DNA of 5,976 nucleotides from Eubacteriales bacterium (GCA_028709505.1 JAQVWW010000097.1:1-5976); one strand, 5' to 3'. Counted from the stretch's first letter, positions 1 through 5,405 are shown. The notes: generated from the letters alone by a model not told the origin. A program made the numbers and translations.

Positions 1-678
1 CTGCTCCACCCAGCGCCGGGGTACCAGCTGCCGCCCGCCGTAGCTGCCGCCGTCCAGCAGCATCTGGCCAAAGGGCAACAGCTGCCGCGTACGCAGAAAA
101 AGCCCGGCACAGCCCAGCGTAATGCCCCGCGGGCAGGTCTCCCAGGCAGGGCGGCCAATGCCCAGCGGTTCGAACAGCCGCGGCGTCAGATAGTCCAGCA
201 CCGTCTGGCCGGTAATGGCCTGGGCGATGGCCGACAGCATATACGTGCAGCCGCTGTCGTAAACAAATCTCTCGCCCGGCATCCGATCCGGCGGGCAGGA
301 AAGATAATAGCGTACCCAGTTGTCGTCGCGAATTTCTTTACGCTGGTAGGACATCATCTTGGGCTGGGCGTGGCCGGCGGACATCGTCAGCAAATGCCGC
401 ACCGTCATCGCCGCCAGCTCCGGCGACACGTTATCGGGGCAATCGTCGGGAAAGAATCCTGTTACGCTGTCGTCCAGCGACAGCCGCCCGTCTTCGACCA
501 GCATGCCCACCGCCATGGCGGTGAAGCTCTTGCTCAGCGAATGCAGGATGTGCGGTACGTCGTCCTGCCACTGATGGGCATCGACCAGCGCGCCGCGCTG
601 CTGCACCGCCACGCCGTGCAGCATCAGCCCGCGGCGCGCCGCCTCGCGTTTAAAGTCGTCCAAAAAACCCGTTTCCAT
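1..678 (-). CDS. Serine hydrolase of the beta-lactamase / penicillin-binding fold (class C, S12-like), N-terminal 226 residues
   Basis: I translated this reading frame by hand; it is open from the ATG at 678 to the window edge, so the C-terminal part is missing. The catalytic SxxK motif is S47-L-S-K50 (context HSLSKSFTAMAVG), where Ser47 is the expected acylated nucleophile and Lys50 the base. The family block HLLTMSAGH is at 95-103, and the second active-site element is Y140-D-S (context RFVYDSGCTYMLSAI), in the place of the Tyr-x-Asn of class C enzymes. The third motif (KTG/HxG-like) would lie beyond the edge. The N-terminus has no signal peptide or membrane segment, so the enzyme is probably cytoplasmic. 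A GGAGG at 692-688 sits 9 nt before the ATG and supports this start. Family members include esterases, peptidases and beta-lactamases; the substrate cannot be told. It lies 95 bp downstream of the MBL lipoprotein gene on the same strand, with only a poor promoter candidate between them, so co-transcription is possible. Confidence 0.88.
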   Translation of the reverse strand, partial: METGFLDDFKREAARRGLMLHGVAVQQRGALVDAHQWQDDVPHILHSLSKSFTAMAVGMLVEDGRLSLDDSVTGFFPDDCPDNVSPELAAMTVRHLLTMSAGHAQPKMMSYQRKEIRDDNWVRYYLSCPPDRMPGERFVYDSGCTYMLSAIAQAITGQTVLDYLTPRLFEPLGIGRPAWETCPRGITLGCAGLFLRTRQLLPFGQMLLDGGSYGGRQLVPRRWVEQ

Positions 679-773
679 CGCGTATGTCCTCCCCTATGGC
701 GCACATTGCCTTTGCCTTTATCCTACCGCAGGCGCGCGCAAGAAACAATCCTTTTTCCCAGAACCGCGGCGCG

Positions 774-1946
774 TCATGGGTCGCTGTCCACCAGCACGCC
801 GTTGGCGTCGTACAGCAGCGCCGCGTCGCCGCTCTTTTTCCATATGGTGTCGTAACTCCAGACGAAGTCCCCGCTGGGCGGCGCTTTGCCGCTGACCACC
901 GACAGTTGCGCCGCTGCCGCCAGCTTCGTGCCCGCCGGGAACAGGAATACCTGATTGCCCTTTTCTGACCACAGCGCCCAGCCGGACAGATCCACCGGCT
1001 GATCGCCTTCGTTGGCCAGCACCACCCGCTCGGCGTCGCGATCGACGCTGCGCAGCGCCACGCTGGCCGGTACCGGCAGTGCCGGTGCGGCCATGCTCCG
1101 GGCAGTCACGTGCCGCGCGTCGCTGGTATAGTCCATCGTCAAAAAATCGCCCTGGGAGGCGGTCACTTTGGCGCCCAGGGCGCTTAAGCGGGCCACCACC
1201 GCCGGGCTTACCGATTTTTCATCCTCGCGCCGGCTGCCAGTGATGCAGGCGTACCGCGGCGCCACCGCCTCTAAAAACGCCTGCGCCGAAGCGTCGTCTT
1301 TGCCGTGGTGGCCCACTTTGAGTACGTCGGCGCTCAGCTGTGCGCCGGCGCTCAGCAGCTGCTCTTCCACCGCGCAGAGCGCGTCGCCCATCAGCAGAAA
1401 CGCCGTATCGCCGTAGTCCAGCCGCAGCACCAGCGAGTTGTTGTTCTCGTCGGCGCTGTCCACGCCCGCCGGGCCCAGCACCGTCAGCGTAAGCGCCGGC
1501 TGCCCCTGGGCCAGCGTCAGCGTATCGCCGGCTTTGAGCGTCTGCAGCGTCGCGCCGGCGTTATGGGCCAGCGCGCTCAATTCGGCTTTATCCACCGTCA
1601 CCGTATCCAGCGCGCTGTAGTAGATTTTTTGGGCGGCAAACACGCCGGACAGCGCCGCCAGGCAGCCCACATGGTCTTTATGTCCGTGGGTCAGAAAAAT
1701 GCCGTCCAACCGCGCGATGCCTTTGGCGCGCAGCGCCTGCACGATGACGGCATAGTCTTCGGCCTTGCCGGTATCCACCAGATAAGCCGATTGGCCGGCG
1801 CTGACCAGCAGGCAATCCGCTTTGCCGATGTTGATCATCGACAGCGTCACCGTATCGCCGCCGGTCGGCGCGGCCGGCGGCGCGGCGCAGCCAAAAAGCA
1901 TCGCCGTCAGCAGCGCGATAGCTAGGGCAAAGGCTGTTTTTTTCAT
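774..1946 (-). CDS. Secreted lipoprotein: ComEC/Rec2-like metallo-beta-lactamase domain plus C-terminal lamin-tail domain
   Basis: The 390-residue product begins with a lipoprotein signal: MKK, a hydrophobic core at about 4-18, and lipobox L17-F-G-C20. It should be lipid-anchored on the outer face of the membrane. Residues about 31-300 form a metallo-beta-lactamase fold of the ComEC/Rec2 C-terminal type. They carry the metal-binding H87-G-H-K-D-H92, the aspartate of LLMGDA (D188) and the KVGHHG motif (H213-H214). There are no channel-forming transmembrane helices, so this is not ComEC itself. Residues about 312-390 match a lamin-tail domain (ANEGDQPVDLSGWALWSEKG, then FPAGTKL, then IWKKSGDAALLYDANG) and appear complete. 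The likely role is extracellular hydrolysis of a phosphodiester, possibly DNA, but no substrate is proven. The frame stays open upstream to about 2030. I chose the ATG at 1946 because it has an AAGGAG 6 nt upstream and begins a proper signal peptide. The gene follows lacI after 87 bp containing a hairpin. Confidence 0.88.
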   Translation of the reverse strand: MKKTAFALAIALLTAMLFGCAAPPAAPTGGDTVTLSMINIGKADCLLVSAGQSAYLVDTGKAEDYAVIVQALRAKGIARLDGIFLTHGHKDHVGCLAALSGVFAAQKIYYSALDTVTVDKAELSALAHNAGATLQTLKAGDTLTLAQGQPALTLTVLGPAGVDSADENNNSLVLRLDYGDTAFLLMGDALCAVEEQLLSAGAQLSADVLKVGHHGKDDASAQAFLEAVAPRYACITGSRREDEKSVSPAVVARLSALGAKVTASQGDFLTMDYTSDARHVTARSMAAPALPVPASVALRSVDRDAERVVLANEGDQPVDLSGWALWSEKGNQVFLFPAGTKLAAAAQLSVVSGKAPPSGDFVWSYDTIWKKSGDAALLYDANGVLVDSDP

Positions 1947-1952
1947 CAAGTA

Positions 1953-1958
1953 CTCCTT
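1953..1958 (-). promoter_or_regulatory. Ribosome binding site that sets the start of the MBL lipoprotein
   Basis: AAGGAG on the minus strand lies 6 nt before the ATG at 1946. It decides against the 28-residue in-frame extension, which would place charged and proline-rich residues ahead of the lipoprotein signal peptide. Confidence 0.8.
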
Positions 1959-1991
1959 TATTGCGCGCATCGCAGGTGCCCCGGGAATCAA

Positions 1992-2021
1992 ATACGGGGC
2001 GGAAGTGTTCCCGCCCCGTAT
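1992..2021 (-). terminator. Hairpin downstream of lacI: weak intrinsic terminator or attenuator
   Basis: An 11-bp perfect GC-rich stem (ATACGGGGCGG paired with CCGCCCCGTAT) closes an 8-nt loop that can add two more A-U pairs after a bulge. In the minus-strand transcript it begins 12 nt after the lacI stop and is followed by UUGAUUC, a poor U-tract. It could end most lacI transcripts while letting some polymerase through to the MBL lipoprotein gene, for which I see no convincing separate promoter. It could also act as an mRNA-stabilising processing hairpin. Confidence 0.55.
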
Positions 2022-2033
2022 CCCCGGCATCTG

Positions 2034-3053
2034 TTACAGGTGTTCCTCCACCGGCGCTGTCGACTGGCGGATGATGAGCTTTCCCTCCACCGTCAGCAGC
2101 TCCCGGCTGCGCTCCTCCTGCTCCATGGCGCTAAAGATGTGATCGCAGGCCAGCGCAATCATCTCGGATACCGGCTGACCCATCGTCGTCAGCGCCGGGA
2201 TGGACTGCCCGGCGGCGGGAATGTTGTCAAAACCCATTACCGATACTTCGTCGGGTACCCGCACGCCCCATTGGGTGAGCGCCTTGATGGCGGCCAGCGC
2301 CATCGTGTCGTTGGCGGCCAGTATGGCGGTGGGCCGCTCCTGGGCCACCCGCCAGAACCAGCTTAACTGGGCGATGGTCATCTGCTCGGAAAAATGCCCG
2401 CCGATGACCTGGCAATATTCGCAGCCCAGCTCCTGCGTGCGCCGGCGATAGGCCTGCAGGCGGCGATCCTCCGTCTGATCGTCCCGGGCGATGAACAAAA
2501 TTTTTCGGTGCCCCAGGCTATACAGATAGTCCATGGCCTTTTCGATGCCGGCGCCGTCGTCCATCACCACGGCGCTGGTGTTCAGCTCCAGGTTCTTGCC
2601 GTAGGTGATGGCCACGCCGGGCAGGTTGCGGCATTCCAGCACCCGCACCATGGCGTCGCTGGGCCGGTATACCATCCAGATAAGGCCGTCAATTTTGGCG
2701 TCCATCAAAAACTGCCGCATAAAGTCGTCTTCCATCTTCTCGGGCATATAAAGGCTCATCCAATAGCCCTTGCGCGACAGCGTCGACGATACCTCGGCCA
2801 GCATCTGCAAAATGTGCGGGTCGCTAAAGTCAAAACCCAGCGAAGGGGGCATGATGATGCCCACGCTGTTGGTTTTGCCGCCCACCAGGCTGCGGGCCGT
2901 GGCGTCGGGCACGTAATTCAGGCGCTCCACCGCTTCCCAGACCCGCTTGTGGCTGGCCTTGGTTATCTTGCCCTTCTTTTTCAGCGCGTAGGTGACGGTG
3001 CTGACCGATACGCCGGCCTCCCGCGCGACATCTTTGATGGTGGTACGCCGCAT
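2034..3053 (-). CDS. LacI-family transcriptional repressor
   Basis: The 339-residue product has normal LacI-family length. The N-terminal helix-turn-helix is at about 4-24 (TIKDVAREAGVSVSTVTYAL). The residues aligned to LacI Tyr17, Gln18 and Arg22 are Val17, Ser18 and Tyr22. The hinge helix is at about 50-57 (DATARSLV), with Leu56 in the position that intercalates into the operator minor groove. The periplasmic-binding-protein-like effector domain follows from about 60. It includes MDYLYSLGHRKILFIA and the C-terminal family signature ILAANDTMALAAIKAL, then VPDEVSVMGFDNIP. The effector is probably a sugar or sugar derivative, but its identity cannot be read from sequence. An AAGGAA 9 nt upstream supports the ATG at 3053; the out-of-frame ATG at 3060 is too close to that site. 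The gene is 102 bp downstream of rpiB and has its own strong promoter. Control of rpiB and of itself is the simplest inference. Confidence 0.95.
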   Translation of the reverse strand: MRRTTIKDVAREAGVSVSTVTYALKKKGKITKASHKRVWEAVERLNYVPDATARSLVGGKTNSVGIIMPPSLGFDFSDPHILQMLAEVSSTLSRKGYWMSLYMPEKMEDDFMRQFLMDAKIDGLIWMVYRPSDAMVRVLECRNLPGVAITYGKNLELNTSAVVMDDGAGIEKAMDYLYSLGHRKILFIARDDQTEDRRLQAYRRRTQELGCEYCQVIGGHFSEQMTIAQLSWFWRVAQERPTAILAANDTMALAAIKALTQWGVRVPDEVSVMGFDNIPAAGQSIPALTTMGQPVSEMIALACDHIFSAMEQEERSRELLTVEGKLIIRQSTAPVEEHL

Positions 3054-3111
3054 AGTACATCGTTCCTTTTCGTGGTAAAACTAAGCTCTTTGCTAAAAGT
3101 AATTAAGAATT

Positions 3112-3140
3112 ATTCTAACAATTCCCCCCGCCAATGTCAA
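3112..3140 (-). promoter_or_regulatory. Sigma-70/A-type promoter of lacI
   Basis: The minus strand reads TTGACA (3140-3135), a 17-bp spacer containing a run of six G, then TAGAAT (3117-3112), five of six to consensus. Transcription would start near 3105, leaving a leader of about 50 nt before the lacI ATG. The 11-bp palindrome AGAATTATTCT (3106-3116) overlaps the -10 box and is a candidate operator, possibly for autoregulation. Confidence 0.8.
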
Positions 3141-3165
3141 CCGCAGGCCGGATAGCTACCTGCGG
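3141..3165 (-). terminator. Hairpin spanning the rpiB stop codon, weak terminator candidate
   Basis: A 7-bp perfect inverted repeat (CCGCAGG at 3141-3147, CCTGCGG at 3159-3165) encloses an 11-nt loop that holds the rpiB TAG. The sequence after it in the minus-strand transcript is only UUGACAUU, so there is no real U-tract, and it abuts the -35 box of lacI. It may slow read-through or be incidental. Confidence 0.3.
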
Positions 3166-3599
3166 CGCTCGATGTCGCATATCATATCCACGCGGCCCTG
3201 GTGGCGGCCGCCCTCAAATTCAGCGTTTAAAAACTCGTCCACTATCATCTTGGCCAGCTCGCTGCCCACCACGCGGGCGCCAAAGGCAAGGATGTTGGCG
3301 TCGTTGTGTAGGCGGCTCATCTTGGCCGAGTAGGGTTCGCTGCATACGGCGGCGCGGATACCCGGCACCTTGTTTGCAGCCAGCGAAATGCCGATGCCTG
3401 TGCCGCAGATGAGCACGCCCAGCTGGCAGTCGCCGCCGGCCACCGCCCGGGCCACCACCTCGCCGTAATGGGGGTAGTCCACGCTCTGGGCGTTGTTGGG
3501 GCCGTAATCCACCACATCATATCCGCGCTGCGTCAGATGCTGCTTGATGGTTTCCTTTAACTCTATCGCCGTGTGATCCGCGCCGATGGCAATCTTCAT
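3156..3599 (-). CDS. rpiB: RpiB/LacA/LacB-family sugar-phosphate isomerase, probably ribose-5-phosphate isomerase B
   Basis: The 147-residue product is full length for RpiB. It would interconvert ribose 5-phosphate and ribulose 5-phosphate in the non-oxidative pentose phosphate pathway, in the cytoplasm. Visible family motifs are MKIAIGADHTA at the N-terminus (D8, H9), DYGPNN followed by SVDYPHY at 31-45, and GVLICGTGIGISLAANKVPG at 61-80 with the expected catalytic-base Cys65. RLHNDANILAFGARV follows at 96-110 with His98. Only one subunit gene is present, whereas galactose-6-phosphate isomerase needs a LacA/LacB pair, which favours RpiB. Related isomerases for allose or other sugar phosphates cannot be excluded. 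The ATG at 3599 follows a purine-rich GAGGGAG-AAGAGG stretch. A promoter with TATAAT is at 3644-3672, and a palindrome lies at its predicted start point. The adjacent lacI suggests sugar-responsive control. Confidence 0.93.
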   Translation of the reverse strand: MKIAIGADHTAIELKETIKQHLTQRGYDVVDYGPNNAQSVDYPHYGEVVARAVAGGDCQLGVLICGTGIGISLAANKVPGIRAAVCSEPYSAKMSRLHNDANILAFGARVVGSELAKMIVDEFLNAEFEGGRHQGRVDMICDIERRR

Positions 3600-3620
3600 A
3601 CCTCTTCTCCCTCTGGGTGC

Positions 3621-3634
3621 CGGAGCGTGCTCCG
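3621..3634. promoter_or_regulatory. Candidate operator: perfect 6+2+6 inverted repeat in the rpiB leader
   Basis: CGGAGC-GT-GCTCCG is a perfect dyad 22 nt before the rpiB ATG. It would lie at roughly +3 to +16 relative to the start predicted from the TATAAT at 3649-3644, a typical repressor position. The repressor encoded downstream is the obvious candidate. On the plus strand it is followed by TTTTTC, so a small terminator facing the other way is an alternative reading. Confidence 0.5.
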
Positions 3635-3643
3635 TTTTTCCTT

Positions 3644-3672
3644 ATTATACTGCCCGGAATTGTTTTTCTCAA
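3644..3672 (-). promoter_or_regulatory. Sigma-70/A-type promoter of rpiB
   Basis: The minus strand shows TTGAGA (3672-3667, five of six to consensus), a 17-bp spacer, and a perfect TATAAT (3649-3644). The predicted start is near 3637, about 37 nt before the rpiB ATG. It faces away from the esterase promoter, with about 60 bp between the two -35 boxes. Confidence 0.8.
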
Positions 3673-3731
3673 TCGCCTACCCTGTTTTTCCCGGTCGGTA
3701 TCACGCGCCGGCTGTCCGCCCAAGAAACCCT

Positions 3732-3759
3732 TTGACAAAACCGAAAAATATTTTAAACT
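3732..3759 (+). promoter_or_regulatory. Probable promoter of the esterase-AIM24 unit
   Basis: A perfect TTGACA (3732-3737) is followed after 16 bp by TAAACT (3754-3759, four of six to consensus) in an AT-rich patch. TAAAAT at 3759-3764 is a better -10 hexamer but leaves a 21-bp gap. The start would be near 3766, about 34 nt before the esterase ATG. Confidence 0.65.
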
Positions 3760-3765
3760 AAAATA
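3749..3765. promoter_or_regulatory. Candidate operator: perfect 7+3+7 inverted repeat over the esterase -10 region
   Basis: TATTTTA-AAC-TAAAATA is a perfect dyad covering the -10 element and the predicted start of the plus-strand promoter. A protein bound here would block polymerase. The repeat is all A/T, so chance is a real alternative in such an AT-rich patch. It does not share an obvious core with the dyads near rpiB or lacI. Confidence 0.4.
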
Positions 3766-3788
3766 AGATTGTTTCGCCGCCGCGCTTT

Positions 3789-3794
3789 AGGAGG
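3789..3794 (+). promoter_or_regulatory. Ribosome binding site that sets the esterase start
   Basis: AGGAGG lies 5 nt before the ATG at 3800. An in-frame GTG at 3794 overlaps the last base of this site and so cannot be used with it; the ATG is the better start. Confidence 0.85.
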
Positions 3795-3799
3795 TGCCC

Positions 3800-4621
3800 A
3801 TGGGCAGAATCGACATCTTTTCCACTCCCATCCCGCAGCTGGGGCATCGGCTGCGCACCGTCCGTGTCTATCTGCCGGCGTCCTACGACGAAGGCGACGA
3901 CACGTATCCGGTGCTGTATCTGCAGGATGGCCAAAACCTGTACGACGACGCGCTGTCCTTCAGCGGCCACAGCTGGCGTGTGGGTCAGGCCATGGCGGAG
4001 CTGGAGCACGCCGGCGCTACCCGCGGCATTGTGGTGGTGGGTGTGGATCACGGCGATAAGCGCCGCGCCGACGAATATAACCCGTGGAAAAACTACTTTT
4101 TCGGCCAGGCAGACGGCAGCAACCTGGTGATGGGCGGCCTGGGCGACGCCTATGCCGACTTTTTGGCCGAGACGCTCAAGCCGCTTATCGACCGGCGCTA
4201 CCGCACGCGGCCAGGCAAGCAGTCCACCGCCATCGCCGGCAGTTCCTTCGGCGCCGTCATCTCGCTGTACACGGCGCTGAAATACGCCCAAACCTACGCC
4301 TGCGCCGGCGTCTTTTCGGCGGCCACGTGGCTGGCCGAAGCCCAGATGCTGGATTTCATCCAGACGCGCCGGCTGCCCGCCGCCCAGCGCTACTTTATTC
4401 ACACCGGCACCCGCGAGGGCGACGGGAAATCTCCGGCGGACTTTGACAACGTCTACATCCAGAACGCCCAGAACCTGCGCGATACACTGCTTGCCTGCGG
4501 CGTGAACGCCGACGATATTCATTTTGCGCTGCACGAAGGCGATCACCACCACGAAAAAGCCTGGGCGCGGCATTTCCCGACCTTTGTAGAATGGGCCTTC
4601 GGCCTTACGCATAAGCTTTAA
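3800..4621 (+). CDS. Putative esterase, alpha/beta hydrolase of the esterase D / enterochelin-esterase-like family
   Basis: The 273-residue product shows the putative-esterase type of alpha/beta-hydrolase fold. The N-terminal strands read RTVRVYLPASY and YPVLYLQDGQNLYDD (about 36-50), the characteristic lead-in of the family. The nucleophile elbow is G147-S-S149-F-G151, with Ser149 the likely catalytic residue. The acidic member is probably E206 or D208 in FIHTGTREGDG. The histidine lies in EGDHHHEKAW, most likely H250 by the family pattern H-x-E-x-x-W. There is no signal peptide, so it should act in the cytoplasm. The substrate is unknown: relatives cleave acyl esters, siderophore esters or sugar-linked feruloyl and acetyl esters. 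It heads a plus-strand pair with the AIM24 gene 57 bp downstream and is divergent from rpiB, so shared control with sugar metabolism is possible. Confidence 0.9.
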   Translation: MGRIDIFSTPIPQLGHRLRTVRVYLPASYDEGDDTYPVLYLQDGQNLYDDALSFSGHSWRVGQAMAELEHAGATRGIVVVGVDHGDKRRADEYNPWKNYFFGQADGSNLVMGGLGDAYADFLAETLKPLIDRRYRTRPGKQSTAIAGSSFGAVISLYTALKYAQTYACAGVFSAATWLAEAQMLDFIQTRRLPAAQRYFIHTGTREGDGKSPADFDNVYIQNAQNLRDTLLACGVNADDIHFALHEGDHHHEKAWARHFPTFVEWAFGLTHKL

Positions 4622-4648
4622 AGGCTTTTGCACCCATCTTAACCGTGC

Positions 4649-4663
4649 GCCGGCGCTGCCGGC
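4649..4663 (+). other. Short GC hairpin between the esterase and AIM24 genes
   Basis: GCCGGC-GCT-GCCGGC can form a 6-bp stem with a 3-nt loop, 4 nt before the AAGGAGG of the next gene. It has no U-tract, so it is not an intrinsic terminator. It could tune translation or mRNA decay, or simply reflect GC-rich composition. Confidence 0.25.
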
Positions 4664-4678
4664 CTAAGGAGGTAACCG

Positions 4679-5362
4679 ATGAAGTACGAAATTTTTGGCC
4701 AACCGATGCCCGCCGTCACCATCCATCTGGAGCCGGGAGAGAGCATCTTTACCCAGTCGGGCGGCATGTCGTGGATGACCGACGCCATAGACATGGACAC
4801 GAACATGAAGGGCGGTCTGCTCAAGGGCTTAGGGCGTATGTTCACCGGCGAGTCGCTGTTCATGGCCACGTATACGGCACGCGGCGCCGGGCAGTCCATC
4901 ACGTGCGCGTCCACGTTTCCGGGCACCATCCTGGCGCTGGAAGTGGGCCCCGGCCGCGAATATATCTGCCAGAAGAGCGCCTTTTTGTGCGCGACACCCG
5001 CGGTGGAGCTGTCGGCCAACCTCATCCGCGGCGTATCCGGCGGGCTGTTCGGCGGCGAAGGCTTCGTGCTGCAAAAGCTCGGCGGCGTGGGCATGGCCTT
5101 TGTGGAGCTGGACGGCAGCATTCGCCAATACGACCTGGCTCCGGGCCAGCGCTTAAAGGTGGATACCGGCAACGTGGCGCTGTTTGAAAGCCATGTGCGC
5201 TACTCGGTGGAGATGGTCAAAGGCTTTAAAAATATCCTGCTCGGCGGCGAAGGGCTGTTCCTGACGACGCTGGAGGGGCCCGGACGCGTATGGCTGCAGA
5301 CGATGACGCTGCCCGGCCTGGCCCAGCGTATCATCCCGTTTTTGCCCCAAGACAGCAAATAA
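4679..5362 (+). CDS. AIM24-family protein (formerly DUF124 / TIGR00266)
   Basis: The 227-residue product matches the AIM24 family across its length. The N-terminal half has the pattern EPGESIFTQSGGMSWM (about 19-33), then a glycine-rich GGLLKGLGRMFTGESLFMATY. The second half repeats the beta-strand and glycine motifs: GGEGFVLQKLGG, AFVELDGSI, LLGGEGLFLTTLEGPG and VWLQTM. The family forms a beta-rich barrel or trimer-like structure. The yeast member is mitochondrial, and bacterial members have no firmly established biochemical role, so I assign none. No signal peptide or membrane helix is seen. The start is fixed by AAGGAGG 6 nt before the ATG. It is the second gene of the plus-strand pair and is followed immediately by a strong hairpin terminator that starts within its stop codon. 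Confidence 0.92.
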   Translation: MKYEIFGQPMPAVTIHLEPGESIFTQSGGMSWMTDAIDMDTNMKGGLLKGLGRMFTGESLFMATYTARGAGQSITCASTFPGTILALEVGPGREYICQKSAFLCATPAVELSANLIRGVSGGLFGGEGFVLQKLGGVGMAFVELDGSIRQYDLAPGQRLKVDTGNVALFESHVRYSVEMVKGFKNILLGGEGLFLTTLEGPGRVWLQTMTLPGLAQRIIPFLPQDSK

Positions 5363-5405
5363 CAACAGCGCGGGCCAGGCAACCAGCCTGGCCCGCGCTG
5401 TTGTT
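5361..5405. terminator. Strong, probably bidirectional intrinsic terminator between convergent genes
   Basis: A perfect 20-bp stem (arms at 5361-5380 and 5386-5405) closes a 5-nt loop, AACCA. The core is GC-rich and both ends are A/T-rich. The plus transcript ends in UUGUUUGUAU and the minus transcript in UUGUUAUUUG, so it can stop both the AIM24 unit and the convergent membrane-protein gene. It begins on the last two bases of the AIM24 stop. The minus-strand stop at 5510 is 104 bp away, and that gap holds only a small G-U-containing hairpin (5462-5479) without a U-tract. Confidence 0.92.

Noticed and set aside
720..748. Possible promoter for the serine hydrolase (TTGTTT, 17 bp, TAGGAT on the minus strand)
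   Set aside because: The spacing is right, but the -35 matches only three of six bases and the -10 four of six in GC-rich surroundings, so it is not strong enough to list.
370..855. Plus-strand open frame overlapping the left-end hydrolase and the end of the MBL gene
   Set aside because: It runs antisense across two real genes and their intergenic gap and has a low-complexity Arg/His/Gln composition. The minus-strand frame shows the catalytic motifs instead.
1305..1925. Plus-strand open frame of 206 codons opposite the MBL lipoprotein gene
   Set aside because: It is Arg/Gln/His-rich antisense of a gene with intact metal-binding motifs, and it has no ribosome binding site.
2394..3155. Plus-strand open frame of 253 codons opposite lacI
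   Set aside because: It is the antisense shadow of a clear LacI-family gene, has no motif, and extends only because GC-rich codons give few stops on the other strand.
3621..3640. Reading CGGAGCGTGCTCCG plus TTTTTC as a plus-strand intrinsic terminator
   Set aside because: No plus-strand gene lies upstream for it to terminate, the stem is short, and its place at the rpiB start point fits an operator better. It is kept only as an alternative reading.
3794..3799. GTG start for the esterase, adding two residues
   Set aside because: The GTG overlaps the AGGAGG ribosome binding site. The ATG at 3800 has proper 5-nt spacing.
3758..4633. Long minus-strand open frame (291 codons) opposite the esterase gene
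   Set aside because: It is the antisense of a well-supported hydrolase. Its composition is rich in Val, Arg, His and Gln without any family motif, and it has no ribosome binding site. High GC explains the lack of stops.
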